Source: DASVUC01 sp036387255
Lineage (GTDB): Bacteria > Planctomycetota > Phycisphaerae > Tepidisphaerales > Tepidisphaeraceae
Reading direction: 5' to 3'
Assembly: GCA_036387255.1 (NCBI GenBank)
Contig: DASVUC010000304.1
Location: 1-9,389, forward strand
DNA length: 9,389 nt
The notes under the pieces were generated by a model that saw only the letters and a program-made list of their open reading frames with translations, had not been told where the DNA came from and ran no database searches. Positions 1 through 6,200 of the stretch are shown here, piece after piece (position 1 is the stretch's first letter; each line of letters starts with the position of its first letter). The translations under genes were made by a program, and so were the position numbers.

Positions 1-366
1 AAAGACGCCGCCGACGCCAAGAACATGCTCATGCTCCTCTCCGGCACCACGCACCTGGTGATCACCGGCGTCGCGGTGATGCACGTGGAGGTCAACTTCC
101 ACCGTCTGGTGCGCGTGATCTCGGCCGTGCGCATGCGCTCGCTCTCCACGGCGGAGATGGACCGGTACATCGCCGGTGGCGACTGGCAGGGCAAAGCTGG
201 AGGCTATGGGATCCAGGATGCTGATAATTTCCCCAGCGACCTCCCGCACAAAGCGCCGTTCGTGATCAAACAAGCTGGCTCGCGCAGCAACATCGTGGGG
301 CTGCCCATGAGCGTCACCAGGCAACTCCTCGCAGAGGCTGGCGTGCATCCTCCGCGGCACGGCTAG
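1..366 (+). CDS. maf: Maf family nucleotide pyrophosphatase (3' part)
   Basis: This is the C-terminal part of a Maf/YhdE-type nucleoside triphosphate pyrophosphatase, a cytoplasmic enzyme that hydrolyses non-canonical or pyrimidine NTPs to NMPs and is linked to nucleotide-pool cleaning and septum inhibition. The frame is open from base 1, and the first ATG (25) lies inside the conserved block, so the start is off the left edge. About 121 residues are visible. Family landmarks in order are the MLMLLSGTTHLVITGVAV core, the SLSTAEMDRYIAGGDW segment, GKAGGYGIQD (usual family form DKAGAYGIQG), and the final GSRSNIVGLPMSV block. About 13 extra residues separate GIQD from the following PFV strand compared with the common family form. 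Substrate class (dTTP/UTP or m7GTP) cannot be decided without the N-terminal half, though the KAGxYGIQ form is closer to the YhdE class. The stop is TAG at 364-366, directly followed by a GC-rich hairpin. Confidence 0.92.
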   Translation, partial: KDAADAKNMLMLLSGTTHLVITGVAVMHVEVNFHRLVRVISAVRMRSLSTAEMDRYIAGGDWQGKAGGYGIQDADNFPSDLPHKAPFVIKQAGSRSNIVGLPMSVTRQLLAEAGVHPPRHG

Positions 367-382
367 CGGCCTCGCCGGCCGC
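366..382 (+). other. GC-rich hairpin at the maf stop codon
   Basis: GCGGCC at 366-371 and GGCCGC at 377-382 form a perfect 6-bp stem with a 5-base loop. The stem begins on the last base of the maf stop codon. No T-run follows, so it does not look like a classical intrinsic terminator. It could attenuate transcription into the membrane-protein gene or protect the maf mRNA 3' end. In GC-rich DNA a stem this short can arise by chance. Confidence 0.35.
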
Positions 383-391
383 ACTCTCGCA

Positions 392-811
392 TTGCCCATA
401 CGTATAGAAGTGGCTTATCCTCCCGTTGTGCTTCTGGCCGACGCAGGTTTCATTGCCCGCACCCTTCCCGGCGCCCTCGCGTTCCTCATTGGCGCGGCCG
501 GGTGGTTCTATCTGTTCTACTCGCGCGCCGCTTCCAATCTTTCCCTCATTGAAGATCAGAAGCTTAACGCCCGCCGCGTCTCCTTTCGCCGGTTCAATGC
601 AGTGCTGATGCTGATCCTCGCAGTGCTCCTCGCCGTGGGGTACTATGCCTTCGATCCTGAGCAGCTCACCGCGCAGAATCGGGCGGTCCTGGCGATCGTC
701 TGGCTGGCCGTGCTGGCGCTGCTCTCTGGAATTCTGATTCTGGCGCTGATTGATGTTCGACTGACCTACAAGCTTCGCCAGGCCATCCGCGAACGCCGCA
801 ACCGATCATGA
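392..811 (+). CDS. Small three-helix membrane protein, unknown function
   Basis: I do not recognise a family. The product is up to 139 residues and mostly hydrophobic, with three probable transmembrane helices at about 26-43 (GALAFLIGAAGWFYLFY), 69-87 and 98-120. A basic loop (KLNARRVSFRRF) lies between helices 1 and 2, and a very basic tail (KLRQAIRERRNRS) ends the protein. By the positive-inside rule both should be cytoplasmic. The start is uncertain: the longest form uses TTG at 392, and in-frame GTG codons at 410 and 428 are alternatives. None has a convincing Shine-Dalgarno sequence. The stop overlaps the ATG of the DUF192 gene (ATGA at 808-811), so the two are probably translationally coupled. 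The gene begins 25 bases after maf in the same direction. The position suggests a membrane partner of the downstream lipoprotein, but this is inference only. Confidence 0.8.
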   Translation: MPIRIEVAYPPVVLLADAGFIARTLPGALAFLIGAAGWFYLFYSRAASNLSLIEDQKLNARRVSFRRFNAVLMLILAVLLAVGYYAFDPEQLTAQNRAVLAIVWLAVLALLSGILILALIDVRLTYKLRQAIRERRNRS

Positions 812-1278
812 ATTTCTCGCTTCGATTTTGTCGTCTCCACATTGCCCTTCTGCTCATCGCCATCGGCTGCGCCGACACGCAGCCCACCACCGCGCCCTCG
901 CTGCCGACAACGCAGATGCAGATCGGCAGCAAAACCTTCGCCTTGGAGATCGCCAGGAACGACGCCGACCGTGAGCGCGGCCTGATGCGGCGCGACTCCA
1001 TGCCGGCTGATCATGGCATGATCTTCGTCTTCCCCAAGCCGCAGATGATGAGCTTCTGGATGAAGAACACCCGCATCCCGCTCGACATCCTCTACATCGA
1101 CGCCGACGGCAAGGTGCTCTCCATCAAGCAGATGAAGCCCTACGACATCACGCCCGTCCCCAGCCTCAAACCCGCCAAATACGCCATTGAATTGAACAAG
1201 GATGCCGCCTCGGGCGCAGGCGTCAAAGAGGGTGACCAGCTTACAATTCCCACAGAAGCGCAAAACGCTTCAGAATGA
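808..1278 (+). CDS. DUF192 family lipoprotein
   Basis: A 156-residue DUF192 (COG1430) protein. The N-terminus is a probable lipoprotein signal: a basic start (MNFSLRFCR), a hydrophobic stretch (IALLLIAIG) and Cys21 in an AIGC lipobox, which should be lipidated after cleavage. Residue -3 is Ala rather than the more common Leu. A Thr/Pro-rich linker (22-35) leads to the domain at about 37-150. DUF192 hallmarks are RERGLM (55-60), ADHGMIFVF (67-75), FWMKNTRIPLDILYID (83-98) and the late KEGDQLTIP segment. The family is a small beta-rich domain with no settled biochemical function, often exported. ATG at 808 is the only start that precedes the signal peptide, and it overlaps the preceding stop as ATGA, indicating coupling to the three-helix membrane protein. 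No separate Shine-Dalgarno sequence is visible. Confidence 0.93.
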   Translation: MNFSLRFCRLHIALLLIAIGCADTQPTTAPSLPTTQMQIGSKTFALEIARNDADRERGLMRRDSMPADHGMIFVFPKPQMMSFWMKNTRIPLDILYIDADGKVLSIKQMKPYDITPVPSLKPAKYAIELNKDAASGAGVKEGDQLTIPTEAQNASE

Positions 1279-1312
1279 TGATGTGTCCCTCCAGGAGCGG
1301 GAGCCCAGCCGC

Positions 1313-1336
1313 TCCGCCGCGGGTTCGAGCGGCGGA
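1313..1336. terminator. Hairpin in the DUF192/DUF2071 convergent gap
   Basis: TCCGCCGC (1313-1320) and GCGGCGGA (1329-1336) form a perfect 8-bp stem around an 8-base loop. It lies between the stop of the plus-strand DUF192 gene (1278) and the stop of the minus-strand DUF2071 gene (1357). Placement between converging genes fits a bidirectional terminator. There is no clear T-run on either side, so Rho-independent activity is uncertain. Confidence 0.4.
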
Positions 1337-1356
1337 AGGCTTCCAAACCCATCCCC

Positions 1357-2097
1357 TCAACCGCAAGCCTCCACCTTCCAAGCCACCACATCCAGCTTCC
1401 GCGAGAAATGCACCACAGGCTTCTCCCGCGGCATCGCCATTTGAAGCTGATTAAACATCGTGCACCGCTCGATTGCCACCTCTCCCTTCTGCAATGCCCA
1501 GGGCTCATGCAGAATCTCCCCCCGCAGGATCTTCCCGTTCGCCTCTGCCGCGTAGAGGCAGTACCGCTCCGTCAGGAAATGCTCCAAGCTTCCGGCTGGC
1601 GATCGTGCTGCTTCACCAACAGGCCGATACTCTGCCACAAAATCCGCCGCCGGTGCATCGGCTTGAACGCGGTGGCTCCTGTACTGAACACCACCGCCGG
1701 CGATGTCGTCCACACTCATCTGCGCCAGAAAATACGGCAGATGAAACTGCTTTCGCGCCACCTTCACCGCCGTCTTGTGGGCCGCATCCAGGCTGAAAAA
1801 CCACACGCCCGGCTTATCCTCATGCCGCACGTAAGTCCGTACGTTCAGTTCCGGAAACGCCCGCAATCCCGGCACCGCCGGCAGCCATCGATGCCGAATC
1901 CCCTCCATCCGAAACGGCACCACGCCCACCCAAGCCGTCCCGTCGAATATCTCAATCTCCAACCCCTCTGGCACCCACCTCCGCATCATCTCCACCGAAG
2001 CGCGCCAGTGGATAAACGCCAAGTCCCGCCAGCGCATGAAAACCGACCACGCCCGAGCAGGCCGTGGCCAAGGACAATGGCTGGCGTCCATCTTCAT
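1357..2097 (-). CDS. YqjF family protein (DUF2071)
   Basis: A 246-residue YqjF/DUF2071 (COG3361) protein, close to the usual length of about 230-250. Landmarks in order are RWRDLAFIHW (22-31), WVPEGLEIEIFDGTAWVGVVPF (41-62, without a break), the ELNVRTYV strand (83-90), GVWFFSLDAA (97-106), the ARKQFHLPYF helix (114-123), LEHFLTERYCLY (171-182), ILHEPWALQ (195-203) and the terminal VVHFSRKLDVVAW block (228-240). The fold resembles acetoacetate decarboxylase, but the reaction is unknown for most members. It is predicted cytoplasmic, with no signal or membrane segment. The start ATG at 2097 keeps the ARAWSVFMRW segment that family members normally have before the LxFxHW motif. An internal ATG at residue 21 would remove it. 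The gene follows rpoN by 50 bases in the same direction, so it may share its transcript. Confidence 0.9.
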   Translation of the reverse strand: MKMDASHCPWPRPARAWSVFMRWRDLAFIHWRASVEMMRRWVPEGLEIEIFDGTAWVGVVPFRMEGIRHRWLPAVPGLRAFPELNVRTYVRHEDKPGVWFFSLDAAHKTAVKVARKQFHLPYFLAQMSVDDIAGGGVQYRSHRVQADAPAADFVAEYRPVGEAARSPAGSLEHFLTERYCLYAAEANGKILRGEILHEPWALQKGEVAIERCTMFNQLQMAMPREKPVVHFSRKLDVVAWKVEACG

Positions 2098-2147
2098 GAA
2101 AGCCAGTATAGATCAATCGGCGACCGACACAGATGTGACTCGAACTT

Positions 2148-3740
2148 TCAAAATTCCCGCCGCTGCCGCGCTGTCGGGATATCCAGGATTTTTCGATACT
2201 TTGCCACCGTTCGCCGCGCCAGCTCGATGCCCTGTTCCTTCAGCTTCTCCACGATCTCGTCGTCATTCAGCGGGTTCTTCTTGTCTTCGTTTTCGATGAT
2301 CGCTTTGAGCTTCTCTTTGACGGCGTCCCAGCTCATCTCTTCCCCGTCGGCGGAGTGCGTGCCGCCGGAGAAAAACCGCCGCAGTGGGAACACGCCGCGA
2401 GGCGTCTGGATCCACTTCTCGCTAACCGCGCGAGAAACCGTCGCCACGTGAATCCCAAGTTGATCCGCCACCTGAATCATCGGAAGCGGCTTGAGAAATT
2501 CCGCCCCCTTGTCGAAAAACTCCCGCTGCGCGTCGACCACCGCGCGAATCACGCGGAGGATCGTGCTCTTGCGCTGCTGGATCGACTCGATCAGCCAGCG
2601 GGCGTTCCGCACGTTGTTCATCAAGAATTCGCGGGTCGACTTGTCACCCTGCTTGGCTTTGAGGAACTTCCGCCAGTGCCCGGAGATGTACAGGCTCGGT
2701 GCCGGATCATGCAGCATGTTGATCTCGTACCGATCCGTATCCTCATCGTAGTAGATCACCGCGTCCGGCGTGATCGGTGGCGCATCATTGTTGCCGACCA
2801 GCGTGCCGGGATACGCCGTCAGATGCTTGAGTCGCTCAACCGCCGCCTTGATCTCCTCGATCGGCCGGCCGAGCTTCTTGCTGATCTGTGGGTAGCGGTT
2901 CATCGAAAGATCTTTCAGGTGATCTTTGATCAGCGCCCGCTCAAGATCGAAGTCATGCCCCTCGGAGGCTTCTTCATCCTGCTCAATGGCGTCAAGTTGA
3001 AGCAGCCAGCACTCCGCCAGGTTCCGCGCGCCCACCCCCGCCGGCTCCAGCGACTGAACCAGCTTCAGCGCCTCCGGCAGATCTTCCAGCCTCACCGGTG
3101 TCTTGGACTCTTTTGCGATCGTTTCGAAATCCGTCCGCAGGTAACCATCAGGCGTCAAGAAGTTGATGATCGCCTCACCCGCCGCGCGCAGCCGATCCCC
3201 CGGATGCTTTTCACCTTCCCGGGGCGGACACTCCATGAGCCCCCACTGGTTCAGCAGGTGCTCCTGGAGGTTCTCGCCGCGGGCGGCGGTGTTGTTCATC
3301 GCATCCAGCTTCTTGTCGCGCTCGCCGTCGAAGCTGGAGACCCGGAAGTTACTCCCGGCATTGGTGTTAAACTCTTCGTTCTCGAAGTATTCGCTGATCT
3401 TCGCCAGCCGCTCAAAATCGTCAGCCTGGTCCGAATTCTCCCGGACGACCATCGGCTGCTCTTCTTCAGCAAATTGCTCTCGCGCCTGCGCATCAGTCGT
3501 TTCGGTTGAATCCACCGGAGCGGCGTCTCCATCAATATCCCCCTCGCGCAGCTCCAATACAGGATTATTTTGCAGCTCCTGTTCGATCCTTTCTTCCAGC
3601 GCCATCAGCGGCAGCTGGAGGATCTCCATGCTCTGGATCATCCTCGGCGTCAGGAGCTGACGCTGCTCCATTCTCAGGTGAACCGATTGTGTTAACTGCA
3701 TAGCCATAGCCTGTTTACAAACATCGGCCGAACTCGGCAC
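2148..3740 (-). CDS. rpoN: RNA polymerase sigma-54 factor RpoN
   Basis: Sigma-54 directs RNA polymerase to -24/-12 promoters and needs AAA+ activators to open DNA. Region I, the activator-responsive part, is at about 15-62 (LTPRMIQSMEILQLP, then ALEERIEQELQNNPVLEL). An acidic region II linker covers about 65-125. The core-binding region is at about 155-420, with LEPAGVGARNLAECW at 231-245. A helix-turn-helix lies at about 421-445 (IQVADQLGIHVATVSRAVSEK, without a break). The C-terminal RpoN box ARRTVAKYR is at 508-516 and reads the -24 element. At 530 residues it is slightly long for the family, mostly from the acidic linker. The longest start is GTG at 3740, preceded by GGAG 11 bases upstream. 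ATG at 3707 (MAMQLTQS) would start exactly at family region I and is an equally good candidate. All functional regions look intact. Confidence 0.97.
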   Translation of the reverse strand: MPSSADVCKQAMAMQLTQSVHLRMEQRQLLTPRMIQSMEILQLPLMALEERIEQELQNNPVLELREGDIDGDAAPVDSTETTDAQAREQFAEEEQPMVVRENSDQADDFERLAKISEYFENEEFNTNAGSNFRVSSFDGERDKKLDAMNNTAARGENLQEHLLNQWGLMECPPREGEKHPGDRLRAAGEAIINFLTPDGYLRTDFETIAKESKTPVRLEDLPEALKLVQSLEPAGVGARNLAECWLLQLDAIEQDEEASEGHDFDLERALIKDHLKDLSMNRYPQISKKLGRPIEEIKAAVERLKHLTAYPGTLVGNNDAPPITPDAVIYYDEDTDRYEINMLHDPAPSLYISGHWRKFLKAKQGDKSTREFLMNNVRNARWLIESIQQRKSTILRVIRAVVDAQREFFDKGAEFLKPLPMIQVADQLGIHVATVSRAVSEKWIQTPRGVFPLRRFFSGGTHSADGEEMSWDAVKEKLKAIIENEDKKNPLNDDEIVEKLKEQGIELARRTVAKYRKILDIPTARQRREF

Positions 3741-3766
3741 GTCGTTTGCTTCTCCACTTCGATTTT

Positions 3767-3838
3767 AGCCTCAGTCCGCAGCCCGGCAACTGGAAATGTG
3801 CCGTGAACCGCTGAGGCTGGAGCAATATCGGGGCCAGC
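3767..3838. promoter_or_regulatory. Nested inverted repeats between rpoN and ABC ATPase genes
   Basis: The 177-base divergent intergenic region (3741-3917) holds a perfect 8-bp inverted repeat, AGCCTCAG (3767-3774) and CTGAGGCT (3811-3818). Nested inside it is a 5-bp stem CGGCA (3784-3788)/TGCCG (3799-3803) with a 10-base loop. A third pairing, GCTGG (3816-3820) with CCAGC (3834-3838), shares bases with the outer stem and is mutually exclusive with it. The region must carry promoters for both divergent genes. I cannot identify a convincing -35/-10 pair or a known metal-regulator box. The repeats could be operator sites or alternative RNA stems in a 5' leader. The functional assignment is inference. 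Confidence 0.35.
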
Positions 3839-3917
3839 AGCGATTGGCACCATTTTTATTACACCCGCGCCAGGGGCGGCATCTCTATGAGAAGGTTAGA
3901 ATCCACCGGGCTTTGCG

Positions 3918-4709
3918 ATGGATGACCTGATCCGCATCGAAAACGTCGACTTCGCTTATCGTGACAGCCTGGTGCTGAAGCGCGTCACGCTTTGCGTTTC
4001 ATCGGGTACGACACTGGGCGTGATCGGCCCCAACGGCGGCGGCAAAACGACCTTGATGCGGCTGCTCCTCGGGCTCCTCAAACCCACCCGAGGCTCCATC
4101 CGCATCGCCGGATTGGAGCCCCCGCAAGCAGTTGCGCGGGGGGACATCATCGGGTACCTCCCCCAGACACCGCGCCTACCGGAAAGCCTTCCCCTAAACG
4201 TGCGCCAACTCGTGCGCCTGGGCCTTGCCGGAAAAACCGGGCTGCTCAAAGGTTACCGTCCCGACGATTGTGGATTCGTCGAATCGCTGATGCAGATGGT
4301 GGGGATCTCAGAACTCGCCGACGTCCCCATTGTCAATCTGTCAGGAGGTCAGCTTCAACTCGCGCTCATCGCACGGGCCCTCGCCCCTCGCCCCCGGATC
4401 CTGCTGCTCGACGAACCCACGACAGGCATCGACCACCTCGCGCAGCAGCGGTTCATCGATTCATTGACAAAACTAAAATCGCAGATGGATCTGACGGTGG
4501 TGCTGGTCAGCCACGATTTACGCGCCGTCGCCGCCATCTCCGACCGCATCGGTTGCCTGAACGTCACGCTGCATTACCACGACGTTCCCGAGCACATGCC
4601 GCCCGACCTGATGTACCGCCTCTTCGCCTGCGACCTCCAGGCTTTCGGATTAAGCAGCACGGCTCAGCCACACGTCCCGCACCAACAAACGCCCACACCC
4701 GCGCCTTAA
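3918..4709 (+). CDS. Metal ABC transporter ATP-binding protein (ZnuC-like)
   Basis: A 263-residue ABC ATPase that would power a membrane importer from the cytoplasmic face. All motifs are intact: Walker A GPNGGGKTT (37-45), Q-loop Gln83 in YLPQTP, signature LSGGQ (141-145), Walker B ILLLDE (161-166) with catalytic Glu166, D-loop TGID, and switch His199 in VSHD. The segment CLNVTLHYHDVPEHM after the H-loop (213-227) closely resembles the CLNxxLxxHxxP segment of zinc/manganese importers (ZnuC, AdcC, MntB types), so a Zn or Mn substrate is likely but not proven. No permease or metal-binding lipoprotein lies beside it: upstream is divergent rpoN, downstream a convergent pseudopilin-like gene. A short Pro/His-containing tail (HVPHQQTPTPAP) follows the domain. 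ATG at 3918 has only a distant purine-rich stretch (GAGAAGG, more than 20 bases away). The stop TAA (4707-4709) interlocks with that of the convergent gene. Confidence 0.9.
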   Translation: MDDLIRIENVDFAYRDSLVLKRVTLCVSSGTTLGVIGPNGGGKTTLMRLLLGLLKPTRGSIRIAGLEPPQAVARGDIIGYLPQTPRLPESLPLNVRQLVRLGLAGKTGLLKGYRPDDCGFVESLMQMVGISELADVPIVNLSGGQLQLALIARALAPRPRILLLDEPTTGIDHLAQQRFIDSLTKLKSQMDLTVVLVSHDLRAVAAISDRIGCLNVTLHYHDVPEHMPPDLMYRLFACDLQAFGLSSTAQPHVPHQQTPTPAP

Positions 4710-5719
4710 TTCGCGCCAGGATTACTAGCCAAAAAAATTTCCAGCGCCGCCTGCGGGTTCGGATAAACCGTCGCACCGGAAAGGTTCTGGCTCTTCTGCT
4801 GCGCAAACGTGGTCTTTCCGCTGTTGCCCACATACGCGCTCGTTGTTGCGTAAGCACACGGGAAGTTGCTGCTCATCAACGTCTCCACGTGACCATCTGC
4901 GAAACAGGCGTTCGCCGCGAAGTTCCGCCGCCCGTTGGCTGCTGTATGACGAAACCCAATTACGGAGTTGGTCATGCCCAATTGATTCACCGACTGCCTG
5001 CCCAGGAACACCCCGTCCGCCACCGCAATGGTCAGCGCCGACCGCCGCACAGTGGTCAACTTGTGCGGCCGAATCAGATGCTGACCATCCGGCCCATATC
5101 CCGCGACGGTCGAGTAATACAGGTCCCGCTGCGCGATCTGAGCCGTCGTCAGGGTTTGCCCCGTCGGGTGATAGGCGTTGAGCCAGTAGCCCACGCGGAT
5201 GATTTTATTGAAGTTCATCTCGGGGATCGTCACCGCCTGCTTCGGTGATGTATCTCCACCAACGCTGGTGAAAATCAGCGGCCACTCCACCCACCCCCGC
5301 GTGCTGCCAACATTCGTCCCCGTCGCCCCATTCTCCAGGCTGTTGATCTCATCAGTGGTGTCGGGACAGTAGAAGATCGTGTTCGTGCTCCGCGCCGCGC
5401 TGCGCGCATAGCCATCGCGATCGAGGATGCATGCCCACCCATCCAGCGGCTGCTTTGGGCCGCCGGTGTAATTCGATGTCGCATCCGTCGGAATGGGGAG
5501 ATTGTACGCTGGCACGATGTATCCGCGGGTATCCGTATTGTAATTGATCAACCCTTGCCCGATCGCGCGCAGGTTGGACATGCATCGCACCGCCCGCGCC
5601 TGCGACTGCGCCCGTGAAATCACCGGCAGCAAAATGCCGATCAGTACCGCGATAATTTCAATAACAACCAGCAGCTCCACCAACGTAAACGCGCCACGCG
5701 CGCGACAACGAAAAGACAT
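4706..5719 (-). CDS. Prepilin-like protein with N-terminal methylation motif
   Basis: A 337-residue type II secretion/type IV pilus-like pseudopilin of the kind greatly expanded in planctomycetes. A short basic leader (MSFRCRARGA) precedes FTLVELLVV. PilD-type cleavage is expected before Phe11, with Ala at -1 and the key Glu at +5 (Glu15). The hydrophobic helix (about 11-32) ends ILLP, followed by the common RCMSNLRAIGQGL segment. The large C-terminal domain ends with a FADGHVETL motif (273-281), the landmark of the H-X9-DG class, although the nearest upstream His (258) is 16 residues from the DG. An unusual Glu21 sits at +11, where relatives usually have Gly (VVIGIIA). ATG at 5719 is preferred: GAGGG lies just upstream and it gives the normal short leader. 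A GTG at 5764 would add 15 residues. Four Cys after the leader could pair outside the cell. Its stop overlaps that of the ABC gene. Confidence 0.88.
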   Translation of the reverse strand: MSFRCRARGAFTLVELLVVIEIIAVLIGILLPVISRAQSQARAVRCMSNLRAIGQGLINYNTDTRGYIVPAYNLPIPTDATSNYTGGPKQPLDGWACILDRDGYARSAARSTNTIFYCPDTTDEINSLENGATGTNVGSTRGWVEWPLIFTSVGGDTSPKQAVTIPEMNFNKIIRVGYWLNAYHPTGQTLTTAQIAQRDLYYSTVAGYGPDGQHLIRPHKLTTVRRSALTIAVADGVFLGRQSVNQLGMTNSVIGFRHTAANGRRNFAANACFADGHVETLMSSNFPCAYATTSAYVGNSGKTTFAQQKSQNLSGATVYPNPQAALEIFLASNPGAN

Positions 5720-5736
5720 GTTCCCTCGCCAGGAGA

Positions 5737-5786
5737 AGACCTGCGGATCAACAACTACGCACACCCATCAACATCAGGACAGGTCT
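5737..5786 (-). repeat. 7-bp inverted repeat in the leader of the pseudopilin gene
   Basis: AGACCTG at 5737-5743 and CAGGTCT at 5780-5786 are perfect inverted copies 36 bases apart. They span most of the gap between the Cys/His protein gene and the pseudopilin gene, and one arm covers two bases of the upstream TAG stop (5785-5787). The pair could form a leader hairpin or an operator. It may also be chance. Confidence 0.3.
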
Positions 5787-6138
5787 AGGCAAGAGGTGGG
5801 GCCCGGCCATCAAAGCAGGTGGCCAGCGCTATAGACGTGACACAATCGGCCTGCTGCGGCGTAAGGATCGCCAGCAGATTCAGCGGCGGGGGGGTCAGGT
5901 CAATGTTCTCCGGCAACGTCAGCCGCGCTGCAAAAAAGCAGACTGCGCAATGTGCCGGATCCTTCGCGGGTTTCGGGGGAATCGATTTCTCTCCCGCGTT
6001 CTCCCGATGCCCGCAACACGCCCCGCCCGTTCCCGCCTGCGGCAGCGTGACCGCGCCGCGCGTATGCCCCGGCAGAATCACGTTCAGCCATACAAGCTGA
6101 AACAGCAGCAGTGAGATTCGCCCCGGGCGCGAGAACAT
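5785..6138 (-). CDS. Exported Cys/His protein, DUF2946-like
   Basis: A small exported protein of about 117 residues. A basic start (MFSRPGR) and hydrophobic stretch (ISLLLFQLVWLNVILPG, 8-24) form a signal peptide or single anchor. The mature part has a Cys pair followed by His (ACCGH, 40-44) and a compact HCAVC (63-67) preceded by a Lys/Pro-rich stretch. The C-terminus ends GRAPPLA. The HCxxC plus terminal RAPP pattern resembles DUF2946, a family of small secreted proteins often found near copper and other metal genes. Sequence identity is too low by eye to be certain. The Cys/His set suggests metal binding or disulfides outside the cytoplasm. ATG at 6138 is chosen. A TTG at 6147 with GGAG about 11 bases upstream would add three residues. 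The gene lies 62 bases after the kelch gene and ahead of the pseudopilin, all in one direction. Confidence 0.65.
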   Translation of the reverse strand: MFSRPGRISLLLFQLVWLNVILPGHTRGAVTLPQAGTGGACCGHRENAGEKSIPPKPAKDPAHCAVCFFAARLTLPENIDLTPPPLNLLAILTPQQADCVTSIALATCFDGRAPPLA

Positions 6139-6200
6139 GCCCCGCAACGTTAATGATCTCCCGCGGCGGTCGTCAATCGAAATTCGCTACCCATTCCTGA

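Noticed and set aside
766..1263. A 165-codon minus-strand open frame opposite the DUF192 gene
   Set aside because: The plus-strand frame carries the complete DUF192 pattern and a lipobox. The antisense product shows no family features.
2355..3509. A 384-codon open frame on the plus strand, opposite rpoN
   Set aside because: It lies wholly within the well-supported rpoN gene. Its product is Arg/Leu-rich with no recognisable domain, as expected of an antisense frame in GC-rich coding DNA.
3845..3860. TGGCAC at 3845-3850, matching the -24 half of a sigma-54 promoter, next to the rpoN gene and pointing toward the ABC gene
   Set aside because: The required GC at the -12 position is AT (3858-3859), so the second half is missing. 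TGGCAC alone is too common to support a promoter.
3874..3902. TAGAAT at 3897-3902 as a -10 box for the ABC gene
   Set aside because: No -35-like hexamer is found at the right distance (the bases there are GC-rich), and promoter consensus for this lineage is not secure enough to call it.
3992..5248. A 418-codon open frame on the plus strand
   Set aside because: It runs out of frame through the ABC ATPase gene and then antisense through the pseudopilin gene, and is extremely Arg/Pro-rich. Both genes it overlaps have clear family motifs.
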